Part shown: piece by piece, positions 35,906 to 44,806 of the stretch
Position numbering within the stretch: position 1 is the first letter of the stretch
Layout: the number at the start of each line of letters is the position of its first letter
NCBI RefSeq assembly: GCF_003054965.1
Contig: NZ_MIES01000026.1
Span: 620,001-684,000, forward strand
Direction: 5' to 3'
Length of the DNA stretch: 64,000 bases
Source of the DNA: Saccharospirillum sp. MSK14-1
GTDB lineage: Bacteria; Pseudomonadota; Gammaproteobacteria; Pseudomonadales; Natronospirillaceae
Position numbers and translations under genes: made by a program
The notes under the pieces: model-generated
Told to the model about the DNA's origin: nothing
The model's database searches: none
What the model saw: the letters and a program-made list of their open reading frames with translations, nothing else

Positions 35906-36256
35906 ATGAACACGCACGAATCCATAAATTATCTGGAATTTCCCGCTTTCGATTTAGCCGCCACCAAGGCATTTTTCAGTGCCGCCTTTGACTGGAGCTT
36001 TGTCGATTACGGTCCAAGCTATACCGCCTTTACCGGTGGTGGAATGGACGGCGGGTTTTATCAATCCGATCTGCAAGCCAGGGCTGCGCTGGGCTCGGTT
36101 TTGGTGGTGCTATACAGCCAGGATTTGGCAGCAACTCAAGCCAAAGTCGAGGCCGCCGGTGGGGTTATTTTGCAGGACGTTTATGAGTTTCCGGGAGGGC
36201 GCCGTTTTCATTTTGCCGAGCCCAGTGGCAATGAATTCGCCGTCTGGTCGGAGTAA
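35906..36256 (+). CDS. VOC (glyoxalase-like) superfamily protein
   Basis: A 116-residue protein with the beta-alpha-beta pattern of VOC proteins: INYLEFPAFDLAATKAFFSA, FDWSFVDYGPSYTAF and the final FAEPSGNEFAVWSE. Members include glyoxalases, dioxygenases and resistance proteins; no specific function can be given. TAGGA precedes the ATG. It follows the SDR gene after 28 bases and may share its transcript. Confidence 0.83.
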   Translation: MNTHESINYLEFPAFDLAATKAFFSAAFDWSFVDYGPSYTAFTGGGMDGGFYQSDLQARAALGSVLVVLYSQDLAATQAKVEAAGGVILQDVYEFPGGRRFHFAEPSGNEFAVWSE

Positions 36257-36330
36257 AGCTAACCGGCGCCAGAGCTGGCACACCTCTTGTTATGGAATCC
36301 GCAGAGGCTTGCTAAAACCGAGGTGTCAGC

Positions 36331-36876
36331 ATGAATGTGTCGGGCTCGCTCACGCAATGGGCGGAACAATTTATCCAAACCGTGGATACCCGGCGGCAAG
36401 AAGCTGCCGGTGTGATTGATCCCATCGAACGAACCGAGCAGCAGGCGGCCATGGAAACGGCCATGCTCTCCGGTGCGGCATCGAAGAACCATCTGGCGCG
36501 GTTGGTTTTTGGTGGCGACAGCCAGATTCAGCAATGGGCCAGTCAAGGTTTGTCGCTGGCGGATGAAACCCTGTCGGCGGCTGAAGAAGCCTTGAGTCAA
36601 GCCATGGCTGAACACGAAGCCAATGGCTCGGTGCCGTCGAAAGCCTTGTTCAATGCCTACCAACTGATTGCCGACAATCAGGAAGCGCCGGACTGGCTGA
36701 GTGAAGAGCAGCAGCAGGTGTTGGCCAATATGACCGATGAAGAAGCCAAGGCCGCCTTCGAAAACGGCGACCTGTACTACCTGACGGAAGTCGCTCAGGG
36801 CACTGGCAAGTCAGGCATCGATGCGTATCAGTCGATGCAAAAGCCGCTCAGTCTGATTGATCAGCTGTTCGGTTAA
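36331..36876 (+). CDS. Hypothetical protein
   Basis: A 181-residue, acidic, Ala/Gln-rich and largely alpha-helical soluble protein (for example ETLSAAEEALSQAMAEHEAN and LSEEQQQVLANMTDEEAKAA). No signal peptide, membrane segment or domain recognised. Codon use resembles its neighbours. It converges on the LLM oxidoreductase gene. Confidence 0.65.
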   Translation: MNVSGSLTQWAEQFIQTVDTRRQEAAGVIDPIERTEQQAAMETAMLSGAASKNHLARLVFGGDSQIQQWASQGLSLADETLSAAEEALSQAMAEHEANGSVPSKALFNAYQLIADNQEAPDWLSEEQQQVLANMTDEEAKAAFENGDLYYLTEVAQGTGKSGIDAYQSMQKPLSLIDQLFG

Positions 36877-36880
36877 AGGG

Positions 36881-37870
36881 TCACAAACCCTGCATTGCCT
36901 CTGCGCCGATGCTGTAGGATTTCAGCCGGGCGGCGTGATCAAAGATCGGCCCGGTCAGAATGACCTCATCCACCTGAGTGCGACTGATAAAGGCCGCCAA
37001 CCAGCGTCGCACACTCTGCGGTGATCCCACCGCAGATTCCACCAGAGCGTGCTCCACCTGCATGCGTTCCATTGGCGAACCGATGCTGTCCAGGTCATCG
37101 ACCGGTGGCGGCATTTTGCCCGGTGTGCCCCGACGCAGCGCGACAAACTGTTGCATCATCGATGTCTTCAGACGTTCGCCTTCGGCGTCGGTATCGGCGG
37201 CGAACAGGTTGGCCGCCGCCGCACAGTAAGGTTTGTCCAGATACGTCGAAGGCTCGAAGCGTTCGCGATAAATCGCCAGCGCCTGGTCGAGCATATCCGG
37301 CGCGAAATGCGATGCAAAAGCAAAAGGCAAACCCAGAGTCGCCGCCAGTTGCGCCGAATACAGACTGGAGCCAAGCAGCCAGATGGGAATGCGCGTGCCG
37401 GCTCCAGGAACGGCTTTGATGCGCTGGCCTTCCTGCAGCGGTTCCAGATAGGCCAGCAATTCCTGAACGTCATCGGGAAAACGATCGGCGGCCGACATCG
37501 GATCGCGACGCATGGCCTGCATGGTGGCGCCATCGGTGCCCGGAGCGCGCCCCAGTCCCAGATCGACCCGGTCCGGGTACAGCTCGGCCAGGGTGCCGTA
37601 TTGCTCGGCGATCACCAGCGGTGAATGGTTGGGCAGCATGACACCGCCAGAGCCGATGCGAATGCGTTCGGTGCCTTCGGCGACAAAGCAGAGCGCCACC
37701 GAGGTAGCGGCGCTGGCGATGCCGGTCATGTTGTGATGTTCCGCCATCCAAAAGCGGGTGTAGCCAAGCTGCTCGACGTGACGCGCTAAATCACGACTGT
37801 TGTGCAACGCCTGGCGGACGTCGGAACCTTCGGTGATGGGCGCAAGATCGAGCACGGAAAAGGCGGTCAT
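36881..37870 (-). CDS. LLM-class flavin-dependent oxidoreductase (luciferase-like)
   Basis: A 329-residue protein of the bacterial luciferase-like family (YhbW/MsnO8 type): [62 protein letters not shown] and [14 protein letters not shown]. Such enzymes use F420 or FMNH2; in gammaproteobacteria FMN is expected. Substrate unknown. GGAG lies 5 bases before the ATG. Confidence 0.88.
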   Translation of the reverse strand: MTAFSVLDLAPITEGSDVRQALHNSRDLARHVEQLGYTRFWMAEHHNMTGIASAATSVALCFVAEGTERIRIGSGGVMLPNHSPLVIAEQYGTLAELYPDRVDLGLGRAPGTDGATMQAMRRDPMSAADRFPDDVQELLAYLEPLQEGQRIKAVPGAGTRIPIWLLGSSLYSAQLAATLGLPFAFASHFAPDMLDQALAIYRERFEPSTYLDKPYCAAAANLFAADTDAEGERLKTSMMQQFVALRRGTPGKMPPPVDDLDSIGSPMERMQVEHALVESAVGSPQSVRRWLAAFISRTQVDEVILTGPIFDHAARLKSYSIGAEAMQGL

Positions 37871-38009
37871 AGAAACTCCAAAACTGGGCGATGGGCGAAT
37901 CCCTCTATAAGATAGGGACCGAACTTGGCCCTGTTATGGGGTCATCAATGGGGAGCGCAAGCAGTGTCAGAAGTCACCTGTGACACGCTGCGTCTATGAA
38001 AGTGAGACG

Positions 38010-38630
38010 ATGATGATCAGCTTGGAATTTCTATTAACGTCCCTGGTTGTGGTACTGATTCCTGGCACTGGCGTGCTGTATACCGTTGCCACCGGGCTGT
38101 TTGTCAGCCGTCGTGCCAGTTTTTATGCCGCCGCTGGTTGCACCTTGGGCATCGTGCCACCGCTGTTGGCCAGCGTACTCGGCCTGGCGGTGATTTTTCA
38201 CACCAGCGTACTGGCCTTTCAGATCATCAAATACGCCGGGGTGATTTATCTGCTGTATCTGGCCTGGTCGATGTGGCGCTCGAGCGGCCCGATGAGCGTC
38301 GCGGACGGTGGCCATGAAAAAGGTGCCTTGTCCGTGGCGTTGAAAGGCTTGCTGATCAACATCCTCAACCCGAAGCTGTCCATTTTCTTCCTCGCCTTTA
38401 TGCCGCAATTCGTGCACCCCGAAGCGGGCCAGCCCCTGATGCAAATGCTGTTGCTCGGCGGTGTCTTTATGCTGATGACACTGGTGGTGTTTATCGGTTA
38501 TGGATTGCTTGCTAACCAATTCCGACAATGGGTCACTCAATCCCAGCGCGCGGGTGTGGTGCTGCAAAAACTCTTTGCCGGCAGCTTTGCAGCACTGGGA
38601 TTAAAACTGGCGATGACTGAGCACAGCTGA
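38010..38630 (+). CDS. LysE/RhtB family amino-acid exporter
   Basis: About 206 residues with six hydrophobic segments and the LysE motif VVVLIPGTGVLYTVATGLFVSRRASFYAA split by a short loop, then AGVIYLLYLAWSMWRS and LLINILNPKLSIFFLAFMPQF. Probably exports an amino acid or homoserine lactone-like compound. Two adjacent ATG codons (38010, 38013) could start it. Confidence 0.86.
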   Translation: MMISLEFLLTSLVVVLIPGTGVLYTVATGLFVSRRASFYAAAGCTLGIVPPLLASVLGLAVIFHTSVLAFQIIKYAGVIYLLYLAWSMWRSSGPMSVADGGHEKGALSVALKGLLINILNPKLSIFFLAFMPQFVHPEAGQPLMQMLLLGGVFMLMTLVVFIGYGLLANQFRQWVTQSQRAGVVLQKLFAGSFAALGLKLAMTEHS

Positions 38631-38642
38631 GGCGACAATCGG

Positions 38643-39188
38643 TTAGCTCAAGAGTTGGTTGGCCCAGTCTTCCACTGCGTCACCACTGCCCAATGACGGC
38701 TGAACCAGGCCATCAACCATAAAGGTCGGTGACACATGGATACCGTTTTGACGCGCATATTTGCCGTGGTGTTTGATCAGTTTGTCCAGCTCAACCTGCT
38801 CAAAAGCAGCGGTTAATTTGACACCACTGTACTGTTCAATGCGCAGGATAATGTCGTTGGGCGTGGCGTCTCGATTGGGTCCGGTGCAGTGGTTGTCGAA
38901 CTCAAACGCTTCGCGGTGATCAGCAACGGCCTGCATCACCGCTTTTGCTTTATCGCGTCCGTTTTCAAGCGTCGACGCGGCCAGAATACAACGCACGATC
39001 ACCCCGGAATACAAATGCCAGGGTTGCGAATGCAACCAGATCTGAATGCGAATCTGGTCGGCACCGGCTGCATTGAGTAAGGCATCCAGTTTGTTGAAGG
39101 CTTTTACTGAAAACGGGCAGGTGGGTTCGAGAAAGACCTCAAACAAACGAGCGCCGGATCCCCAAATCAAAGGTGCTCCATGAACCAT
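38643..39188 (-). CDS. DsbA-fold thioredoxin-like protein
   Basis: A 181-residue protein with a DsbA-like arrangement: FEVFLEPTCPFS (Cys24, CPFS in place of CxxC), a helical insert, and VSPTFMVDGLVQP with the cis-proline. The second active-site cysteine is Ser, so disulfide-transfer chemistry would differ from DsbA; glutathione-transferase-like or isomerase use is possible. No signal peptide, so probably cytoplasmic. ATG at 39188; a TTG four codons upstream is possible. Confidence 0.75.
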   Translation of the reverse strand: MVHGAPLIWGSGARLFEVFLEPTCPFSVKAFNKLDALLNAAGADQIRIQIWLHSQPWHLYSGVIVRCILAASTLENGRDKAKAVMQAVADHREAFEFDNHCTGPNRDATPNDIILRIEQYSGVKLTAAFEQVELDKLIKHHGKYARQNGIHVSPTFMVDGLVQPSLGSGDAVEDWANQLLS

Positions 39189-39296
39189 GTTATCTTCCAA
39201 CAGTTGTTATCGATTAAGGATGGTGCGCCACTGTGCTGGCCGGGTAAAGCATTTCGTTTGGTGCGCCGATTGCACTAGATTAGCATCACGGTATGA

Positions 39297-39776
39297 ATGC
39301 GTATGGGACAGTGCGGGATGTTAAGACAGCCTCAACCCGAGGAAATGGACCGGCTATATCAAATGGGCTACGACGCCTGGGGGGATGGTGACGATATGGC
39401 CACGCACCTGCGCGATTGCCGCACCAGTGAGAAATACGCGTCGGGCGAGTGGTTTGTTTGGGATCACCAGGGCCAGGCGGTGGCGTCTTTGATTGTCTTC
39501 CACGATCGTTATCGATTACCGGGCGGTTGCTATGGCATTGCTGCGGTTGCTACGGATCCTGACTATCGACGGCAAGGCTATGCGTCCGATCTGGTGAATG
39601 CTGTGGTTGCATGGCTGATCGAACGCAATCAAGCCAGAGCCGTCTACCTGCACAGTGACATTGATCCGCTGTTCTATCGACGATTGGGTTTTGAATGTGT
39701 GGCTACTGGAAGTTGTTGCATGGTGCGAATAATCCATCCCGACTTTTCGCAGGGCGACATTCCTGACTACTTTTAA
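39297..39776 (+). CDS. GNAT family N-acetyltransferase
   Basis: About 159 residues. The acetyl-CoA binding motif is seen in IAAVATDPDYRRQGYASDLV and a late FYRRLGFEC. Acceptor unknown. Three in-frame ATGs (39297, 39303, 39318) make the start uncertain, with no strong ribosome-binding site. Confidence 0.82.
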   Translation: MRMGQCGMLRQPQPEEMDRLYQMGYDAWGDGDDMATHLRDCRTSEKYASGEWFVWDHQGQAVASLIVFHDRYRLPGGCYGIAAVATDPDYRRQGYASDLVNAVVAWLIERNQARAVYLHSDIDPLFYRRLGFECVATGSCCMVRIIHPDFSQGDIPDYF

Positions 39777-39804
39777 TGCAGATAATTAAAACGTTGGACT
39801 GACG

Positions 39805-40074
39805 ATGAAGTTTGTCGTAATCGCTTTATTGATGGCACTCGGCTTGTATTTATCAGCGGCCAGTCAGGCCGAACGCGCGTACGATTTTTGTGTGCAGGCA
39901 AAAGGGTTGCCCAGCAGCGCCATCGAAGCGCGACTGGGCAAACATTATGAAGTGCGTGATGGGTTACACCGGTACGACCCAACCTGGATTTACTCGATGA
40001 TGTACAACAACGATATCGCGGTTCAGTACAACCGCCAGTGGCGAGCGATGCGTGTGCGTTGCGGCGAACCTTAA
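39805..40074 (+). CDS. Small exported hypothetical protein
   Basis: An 89-residue protein with a signal peptide (MKFVVIALLMALGLYLSAASQA) and two cysteines (in DFCVQAKG and VRCGEP), which could form a disulfide in the periplasm. No family recognised. Starts 28 bases after the GNAT gene. Confidence 0.62.
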   Translation: MKFVVIALLMALGLYLSAASQAERAYDFCVQAKGLPSSAIEARLGKHYEVRDGLHRYDPTWIYSMMYNNDIAVQYNRQWRAMRVRCGEP

Positions 40075-40079
40075 TGCCG

Positions 40080-40496
40080 TCACTGCAATCCGTACAAAAT
40101 AAAACACGCCATGGTAAAGCCCACTAAGTGATAGCTGCCGGTAATCAGGCTATAAAATATCGGTTTTGGAATGTTTGGGTTAATCGCGATATTCACGGTA
40201 TTCGCCACTAGAAATCCCAGCCCGATGACCATTGCAAAGGCGAATGTTTCACCGGCGCTGTTGATGGTTAGCCTTTGCATTAACAAGTCAGCCGCCACGG
40301 TTACCACCAGGCTACAAACAGCTGGGCCGATGATAAAAATCGGTGCGTTCGCGGGCGTTGCATCCGGACCTCGCCCCAAGGCTTTTTGATAAGCATTTTT
40401 AAAAAACACAGTGAACCAGAGCGCGCCTAATACAAAATAAGGGGCAAAGGCGGCGAGCACCGCCAAGACGTTTAATGAATACAGTGCATTGGTCAT
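40080..40496 (-). CDS. DUF1761 membrane protein
   Basis: A 138-residue protein with four membrane helices. NVLAVLAAFAPYFVLGALWF TVFFK is split as in DUF1761 members (N-terminal helix with an aromatic GALW motif), followed by LGRGPDATP and GLGFLVANTVNIA. Function unknown. AAGGAA precedes the ATG with good spacing. Confidence 0.75.
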   Translation of the reverse strand: MTNALYSLNVLAVLAAFAPYFVLGALWFTVFFKNAYQKALGRGPDATPANAPIFIIGPAVCSLVVTVAADLLMQRLTINSAGETFAFAMVIGLGFLVANTVNIAINPNIPKPIFYSLITGSYHLVGFTMACFILYGLQ

Positions 40497-40569
40497 TTAA
40501 GTGTTCCTTTTGGGGAAGATGAACCGATTCGAATAACGGTGTTGTCTAGATTTAAAGCGCTTGTAATCT

Positions 40570-40971
40570 CTACAGGTATTGCGTCACCGCCGGTTCCTCA
40601 AACCAGTTATCGTGACGACCATCGCAGTAACGCACCGCCATGTGCGCCAGTTGTTCAGGCTCGAGTGAATCCAGGCAAGCCAGGTTAACGGTGACAAAGT
40701 CGCCGCCCAGGACATCGAGCGTACCGCGACCAAAAGGTCGTACCCCGCAGTGTTTGCAAAACAAATGATTCATCACCTCGCCAAAGCGATAGCTGCTGAG
40801 CGCTTCAGCACCGGCCAACAGCCGGAATTGATCGGGTTTCAGGTTGACGTTCCAGGCGCGTGTCTTAGTGCAGATGGAGCAGTTGCATTTGCCGCTGCCT
40901 TCATGCAAATCAATGTCCGCTTCGATTCTGACAGCGCCGCAATGGCAACTGCCGGTGTGCGTGGTTTTCAT
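40570..40971 (-). CDS. GFA (glutathione-dependent formaldehyde-activating-like) family protein
   Basis: A 133-residue zinc protein with the GFA/CENP-V cysteine pattern: GSCHCGAV, KCNCSICTK and FCKHCGVRPFGRG. Family members were linked to S-hydroxymethylglutathione formation, but for most the role is unknown. GGAG lies 8 bases before the ATG. Divergent from a WYL regulator 105 bases away, which may control it. Confidence 0.85.
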   Translation of the reverse strand: MKTTHTGSCHCGAVRIEADIDLHEGSGKCNCSICTKTRAWNVNLKPDQFRLLAGAEALSSYRFGEVMNHLFCKHCGVRPFGRGTLDVLGGDFVTVNLACLDSLEPEQLAHMAVRYCDGRHDNWFEEPAVTQYL

Positions 40972-41076
40972 GACGATGGCTCCGCTGAGTGAGAGGAGCT
41001 CAGAGGTTAGAACGCATTTAGGCTGGTATACGCCCTAATTCGATGCGAATCTGGACACCCGATTCTGGAGACTGCT

Positions 41077-42045
41077 ATGACCCGTCCAACCACGCGTGTG
41101 TTGACCTTGCTGGAACTGTTGCAGACGCATCGCCGTCTCAGTGGCAGCGAGCTGGCGCGCCGCCTGGAGGTCGACGGTCGTACCGTGCGTCGTTACATCC
41201 AGGCGCTGGAAGAGATGGGTGTGCCAGTGGTGGCGGAGCGCGGTCGGGACGGCGGCTATTCACTGGTCGCAGGTTTTAAATTGCCACCGATGATGTTCAC
41301 CGACGAAGAAACGCTCGCTGTCGCGCTCGGGTTGGTGGCGGCCTCCGGCTTGGGACTGGCAGAAAACGATGTGGCGGTTGCCAGCGTGCGCGCCAAATTG
41401 GAACGGGTCATGCCCGACGGCTTGAAACGACGGGTGCGCGCTATTGGTGAAACCACGCAGATGGCGCGGACGCCGGCGCGAACCGAAATTGATGAGGGCG
41501 TTTTTATCACGCTGACGGAAACGTCGCTGGCTCAGCAACGGGTGCGTCTGACTTACTGCAGTGTCGATGGCGAGGTGTCTGAGCGCGAGCTCGACCCCTA
41601 CGGCTTAGTGTTCCGAGCCGGATACTGGTATGTCAGTGGTTATTGCCATCTGCGTCAGGACCTGCGTTCATTTCGGCTGGATCGGGTAACCCGTATCGCA
41701 GCGTTGCCTCACAGTTTTTTGCGCCCGGCCGATTTCGATGCGGCGCGTTATCTATCCGACAGTTTGACGGGTTTATTTGCCGGTCACGAAAATCTTTGGG
41801 ATGTCGAGATCGAACTGCACACTCAGTCGCACAATGTGTCCCGTCAATTGGGGTGGTTTGGCGGTGTTTATATTCCTATCCAGAACGGTTTGTTGCTGCG
41901 CACCCGGACGCCCAATCTTGACTGGCTGGCTGTCACACTGTGCGGTTTATCGGTGGACTTTACGATTCTGCAACCGTTGGAATTGCGCACGGCGATCACC
42001 CAGCACGCGGAACATCTGTTGCGTCTGGTTAATCCGGCTGAATAA
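41077..42045 (+). CDS. YafY-type HTH/WYL-domain transcriptional regulator
   Basis: A 322-residue regulator: N-terminal HTH (RVLTLLELLQTHRRLSGSEL and VDGRTVRRYIQALEEMGVPV), a central YafY segment and a WYL domain (LVFRAGYWYVSGYCHLRQDLR with FRLDRV). WYL domains sense nucleic acids or nucleotide-like ligands. GGAG precedes the ATG. It may control the divergent GFA gene or the dioxygenase operon starting 237 bases downstream on the same strand. Confidence 0.87.
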   Translation: MTRPTTRVLTLLELLQTHRRLSGSELARRLEVDGRTVRRYIQALEEMGVPVVAERGRDGGYSLVAGFKLPPMMFTDEETLAVALGLVAASGLGLAENDVAVASVRAKLERVMPDGLKRRVRAIGETTQMARTPARTEIDEGVFITLTETSLAQQRVRLTYCSVDGEVSERELDPYGLVFRAGYWYVSGYCHLRQDLRSFRLDRVTRIAALPHSFLRPADFDAARYLSDSLTGLFAGHENLWDVEIELHTQSHNVSRQLGWFGGVYIPIQNGLLLRTRTPNLDWLAVTLCGLSVDFTILQPLELRTAITQHAEHLLRLVNPAE

Positions 42046-42181
42046 AGGCGTTCTGACGCATCGCGGATCTTTGCCCTCAATTCGTGCTTTCGTTCAGACC
42101 AGAAGCTCTAATTTGGACCATTTGATCCACATCAATCTTTCCTACAAAAATAACTCCTTGTTTTTATTGCAATTTATTTAT

Positions 42182-42197
42182 TGGCACGCTTACTGCT
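42182..42197 (+). promoter_or_regulatory. Sigma-54-type promoter before the dioxygenase operon
   Basis: TGGCACG (42182-42188), four bases, then CTGCT (42193-42197) matches the sigma-54 consensus TGGCACG-N4-TTGCW at all but one position, with the required GG/GC spacing. It lies about 86 bases before the dioxygenase start codon, in an otherwise AT-rich 237-base spacer. Sigma-54 control often marks nitrogen-regulated genes. No enhancer-binding protein gene is adjacent. Confidence 0.7.
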
Positions 42198-42282
42198 CTG
42201 CCCAGTTTCGAGCGAGCACTCAGCCAAAAGGGATGGGTTGCATGGCCTCGCTGTGAACTGAAGTCATTCGAGGGCAAACAGC

Positions 42283-43299
42283 ATGACGAAGTTAGAGCAG
42301 GTACCCACCATTGATTTGGCGCCGTATTTTGATGGCTCCGACGCAGGCAAACAGCAGGTCGCTCAAGCGGTTGATCAGGCCTGTAAAGACATTGGTTTTC
42401 TGGTCATCGTTAATCATGGCATTGATGAAAAACTGGTGGAACGCGTCTATCAATTAAGCCGTGATTTTTTCAATCAACCCATGGCCGAAAAACGCCAAGT
42501 GGATCGACCGCGTGCCGACATGGTCCGTGGTTACAGTGCGGTGGCTGAAGAGAGTTTATCGTACTCACTCGAAGAAGCAGCGCCGGGTGATTTAAAAGAA
42601 AGCTTCTCCATTGGGCCGGTCGATGTGCCCGACGATGAATACCACAGCCTGGATGTTGCCGGGCCTCATTTTGCGCCCAATGTCTGGCCGCAGAACATTC
42701 CCGGTTTTGAACAGGCGTACGCCGACTATTTTGCGGCGATGAGTGACTTGGCGCGTTCATTGATGCGCATTTTTGCGTTGTCGTTAAAACTCGATGAGTT
42801 CTTTTTCGATGACAAAATCGACAAAGAAATTTCCATGCTGCGCACGCTCAGCTATCCCAATGTGGGCGATAAAATCGAACCCGGTCAGATGCGTGCGGGT
42901 GCGCACAGCGACTACGGCAGCCTGACCATTGTACGCCCGGACGATTCCCCAGGTGGCCTGCAAGCCTGCAATGCCAAAGGTGAATGGGTCGATGTGCCCT
43001 ACGTCGAAGGCGGCTTTGCGGTCAATATCGGCGACCTGATGATGCGCTGGACCAACGATCAGTGGATATCGACCTTGCACCGGGTGGTTAATCCACCGCT
43101 CGATGCCGATGCAGAACATCCGCGTCAGTCGATCGTGTTTTTTCATCAGCCAAACTACGACGCCATCATCGAGTGCCTGCCCAGTTGTCTGGATGAAAAC
43201 GGCCAGGCCAAGTACCCGCCCGTCAGTTCCGGTGATCATCTGAAATCCAAATTCGTCAAACAGACCACCTTTGGTGGCAGTAAAACCGAGGTGGCCTGA
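42283..43299 (+). CDS. Isopenicillin N synthase-like 2-oxoglutarate/Fe(II) dioxygenase
   Basis: A 338-residue non-haem iron oxygenase. N-terminal DIOX_N segment (PTIDLAPYFDG, DIGFLVIVNHGI, DFFNQPMAEK), then the iron triad His208-x-Asp210 (GAHSDYGSLT) and His266 (TLHRVV), with Arg281-x-Ser283 for 2-oxoglutarate. It probably hydroxylates or oxidatively demethylates a small molecule imported by the downstream ABC system. GAGG precedes the ATG. First gene of a seven-gene run whose spacers are a few to about 30 bases. Confidence 0.88.
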   Translation: MTKLEQVPTIDLAPYFDGSDAGKQQVAQAVDQACKDIGFLVIVNHGIDEKLVERVYQLSRDFFNQPMAEKRQVDRPRADMVRGYSAVAEESLSYSLEEAAPGDLKESFSIGPVDVPDDEYHSLDVAGPHFAPNVWPQNIPGFEQAYADYFAAMSDLARSLMRIFALSLKLDEFFFDDKIDKEISMLRTLSYPNVGDKIEPGQMRAGAHSDYGSLTIVRPDDSPGGLQACNAKGEWVDVPYVEGGFAVNIGDLMMRWTNDQWISTLHRVVNPPLDADAEHPRQSIVFFHQPNYDAIIECLPSCLDENGQAKYPPVSSGDHLKSKFVKQTTFGGSKTEVA

Positions 43300-43686
43300 A
43301 TGAGCACGCTGTCGTACGTCAATGTCTTTGCCAAAGACATCGAAGCGCAAAATGTTTTTTATCGGGATTTGTTTGGTTTTAAAGAAATTCCGGAAATTCG
43401 CTCACCGATTTTTCGTGGCCTGGATACGGGTAAATCCTGCATTGGTTTTAATGCGCTGGATGCGTATGAACTGCTGCAACTGGATGAGTATTCCGACACC
43501 CAGGGCTGTAAATTCCTGCTCAATATTGATGTCGATTCCAAGGAAGAAGTCGATCAGTACGTGCCTAAAGCGGTGGCTGCCGGCGCAACGGTTATCAAGG
43601 AGCCTTATGAAACCTACTACCACTGGTACCAGGCTGTTTTGCTGGACCCGGAAGGTAATGTTTTCCGAATCAACTACATGATGTAG
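43300..43686 (+). CDS. VOC (glyoxalase-like) superfamily protein in the dioxygenase operon
   Basis: A 128-residue protein with VOC halves: YVNVFAKDIEAQNVFYRDLF, FKEIPEIRSPIFRGL and AVLLDPEGNVFRINYMM. The ATG directly follows the dioxygenase stop codon, so the two are translationally coupled and probably act on the same pathway. Possible roles are ring opening, isomerisation or binding of the dioxygenase product. Confidence 0.83.
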   Translation: MSTLSYVNVFAKDIEAQNVFYRDLFGFKEIPEIRSPIFRGLDTGKSCIGFNALDAYELLQLDEYSDTQGCKFLLNIDVDSKEEVDQYVPKAVAAGATVIKEPYETYYHWYQAVLLDPEGNVFRINYMM

Positions 43687-43717
43687 CCAACACAAACCGC
43701 TCCCAAAGGACGTTCTC

Positions 43718-44806
43718 ATGAAACACTTTGCAATCCGCGCCTCTATGGTGCTGGCAGGCCTCATTGGCCTGGCCAATGTCAGCTTTGCCGAAGGCTTTAC
43801 TCTGAGTGAAGAACCGAAAATTGCCATGCTGTATATCTCGCCAACAAACGACGGTGGCTGGACACAGGCGTTCGACGAAGCCCGCCAGAAACTCGAAGAC
43901 GAACTTGATGTCAGCATTCAGTACGTGGAAAGCGTGCCGGAAACCGCATCGGCCATTCGCCCGGCTGTTGCCCGTCTGATTCAGCGCGGCGCTAACATCA
44001 TCATCGGAACCGCCTTCGGTTATTCCGACACCTTTGCGGCTCTGGCTGAAGAGTATCCGGATGTGGCCTTTTTGAACGGCTCGGGCACGACCAACGCCGA
44101 CAATTTACTGGCCTTCTACGGCCGGACTTATGAAAGTCAGTACCTGTGTGGCATGGCTGCCGGTGCGGCGTCACCAACAGGCAAGCTGGGCTTTGTCGCG
44201 GCTAACCCTTTCGGTCAGGTCAACTGGACCATCAACGCTTACGCCATGGGCGCGCGTGAAATGAACCCGGATGCAACCGTGACCGTTGTTTACACCGGTG
44301 CCTGGAATGATCCGACCAAAGAACGCGCCGCGACTCAGGCATTGATCGACCAGGGTGCCGATGTGATTGGTCAGCACGTTGATACGCCGACGCCGCAATT
44401 GGTGGCGCAGGAAAATGGCGTGTACGGGACCGGCCATCATCGCGATTTCCGCGAGTTCGCACCCGAAGCGACCGTCTGTTCTTCCGTCTGGGTGTGGGAT
44501 CGTTTCCTGAAAGACGAACTGGAAAAAATCATCGCCGGTAACTGGGAACCGAATCCATATGGCGCGCTGTTGTCGATGGAAGAAGGCGGCACCGATATCG
44601 CCTGCTGTGGTCCTGGTGTTGATGCCGAAGAAGAAGCCAAGATTATGGCCGCTCGTGAATTGCTGCTGAATGGCGAACTCGACATCTACGCCGGTCCGCT
44701 GTCTGATCAAAATGGCAATGTGATTGCCGCCGAAGGTGAGACGGTTTCCGATGGCGATCTGTGGCAAATGGATTGGTTTGTCGACGGAGTGATTACTCAG
44801 CAATGA
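43718..44806 (+). CDS. BMP/PnrA-family ABC transporter substrate-binding protein
   Basis: A 362-residue periplasmic protein with signal peptide (SMVLAGLIGLANVSFAEG) and the BMP fold: PKIAMLYISPTNDGGWTQAF, IIIGTAFGYSDTFAAL, VAFLNGSGTTNADN and GQHVDTPTPQLVAQ. BMP proteins bind nucleosides (PnrA) or related ring compounds. The signal peptide has no lipobox, so the protein is soluble. AAGGA precedes the ATG. Overlaps the ATPase gene by 4 bases. Confidence 0.9.
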   Translation: MKHFAIRASMVLAGLIGLANVSFAEGFTLSEEPKIAMLYISPTNDGGWTQAFDEARQKLEDELDVSIQYVESVPETASAIRPAVARLIQRGANIIIGTAFGYSDTFAALAEEYPDVAFLNGSGTTNADNLLAFYGRTYESQYLCGMAAGAASPTGKLGFVAANPFGQVNWTINAYAMGAREMNPDATVTVVYTGAWNDPTKERAATQALIDQGADVIGQHVDTPTPQLVAQENGVYGTGHHRDFREFAPEATVCSSVWVWDRFLKDELEKIIAGNWEPNPYGALLSMEEGGTDIACCGPGVDAEEEAKIMAARELLLNGELDIYAGPLSDQNGNVIAAEGETVSDGDLWQMDWFVDGVITQQ

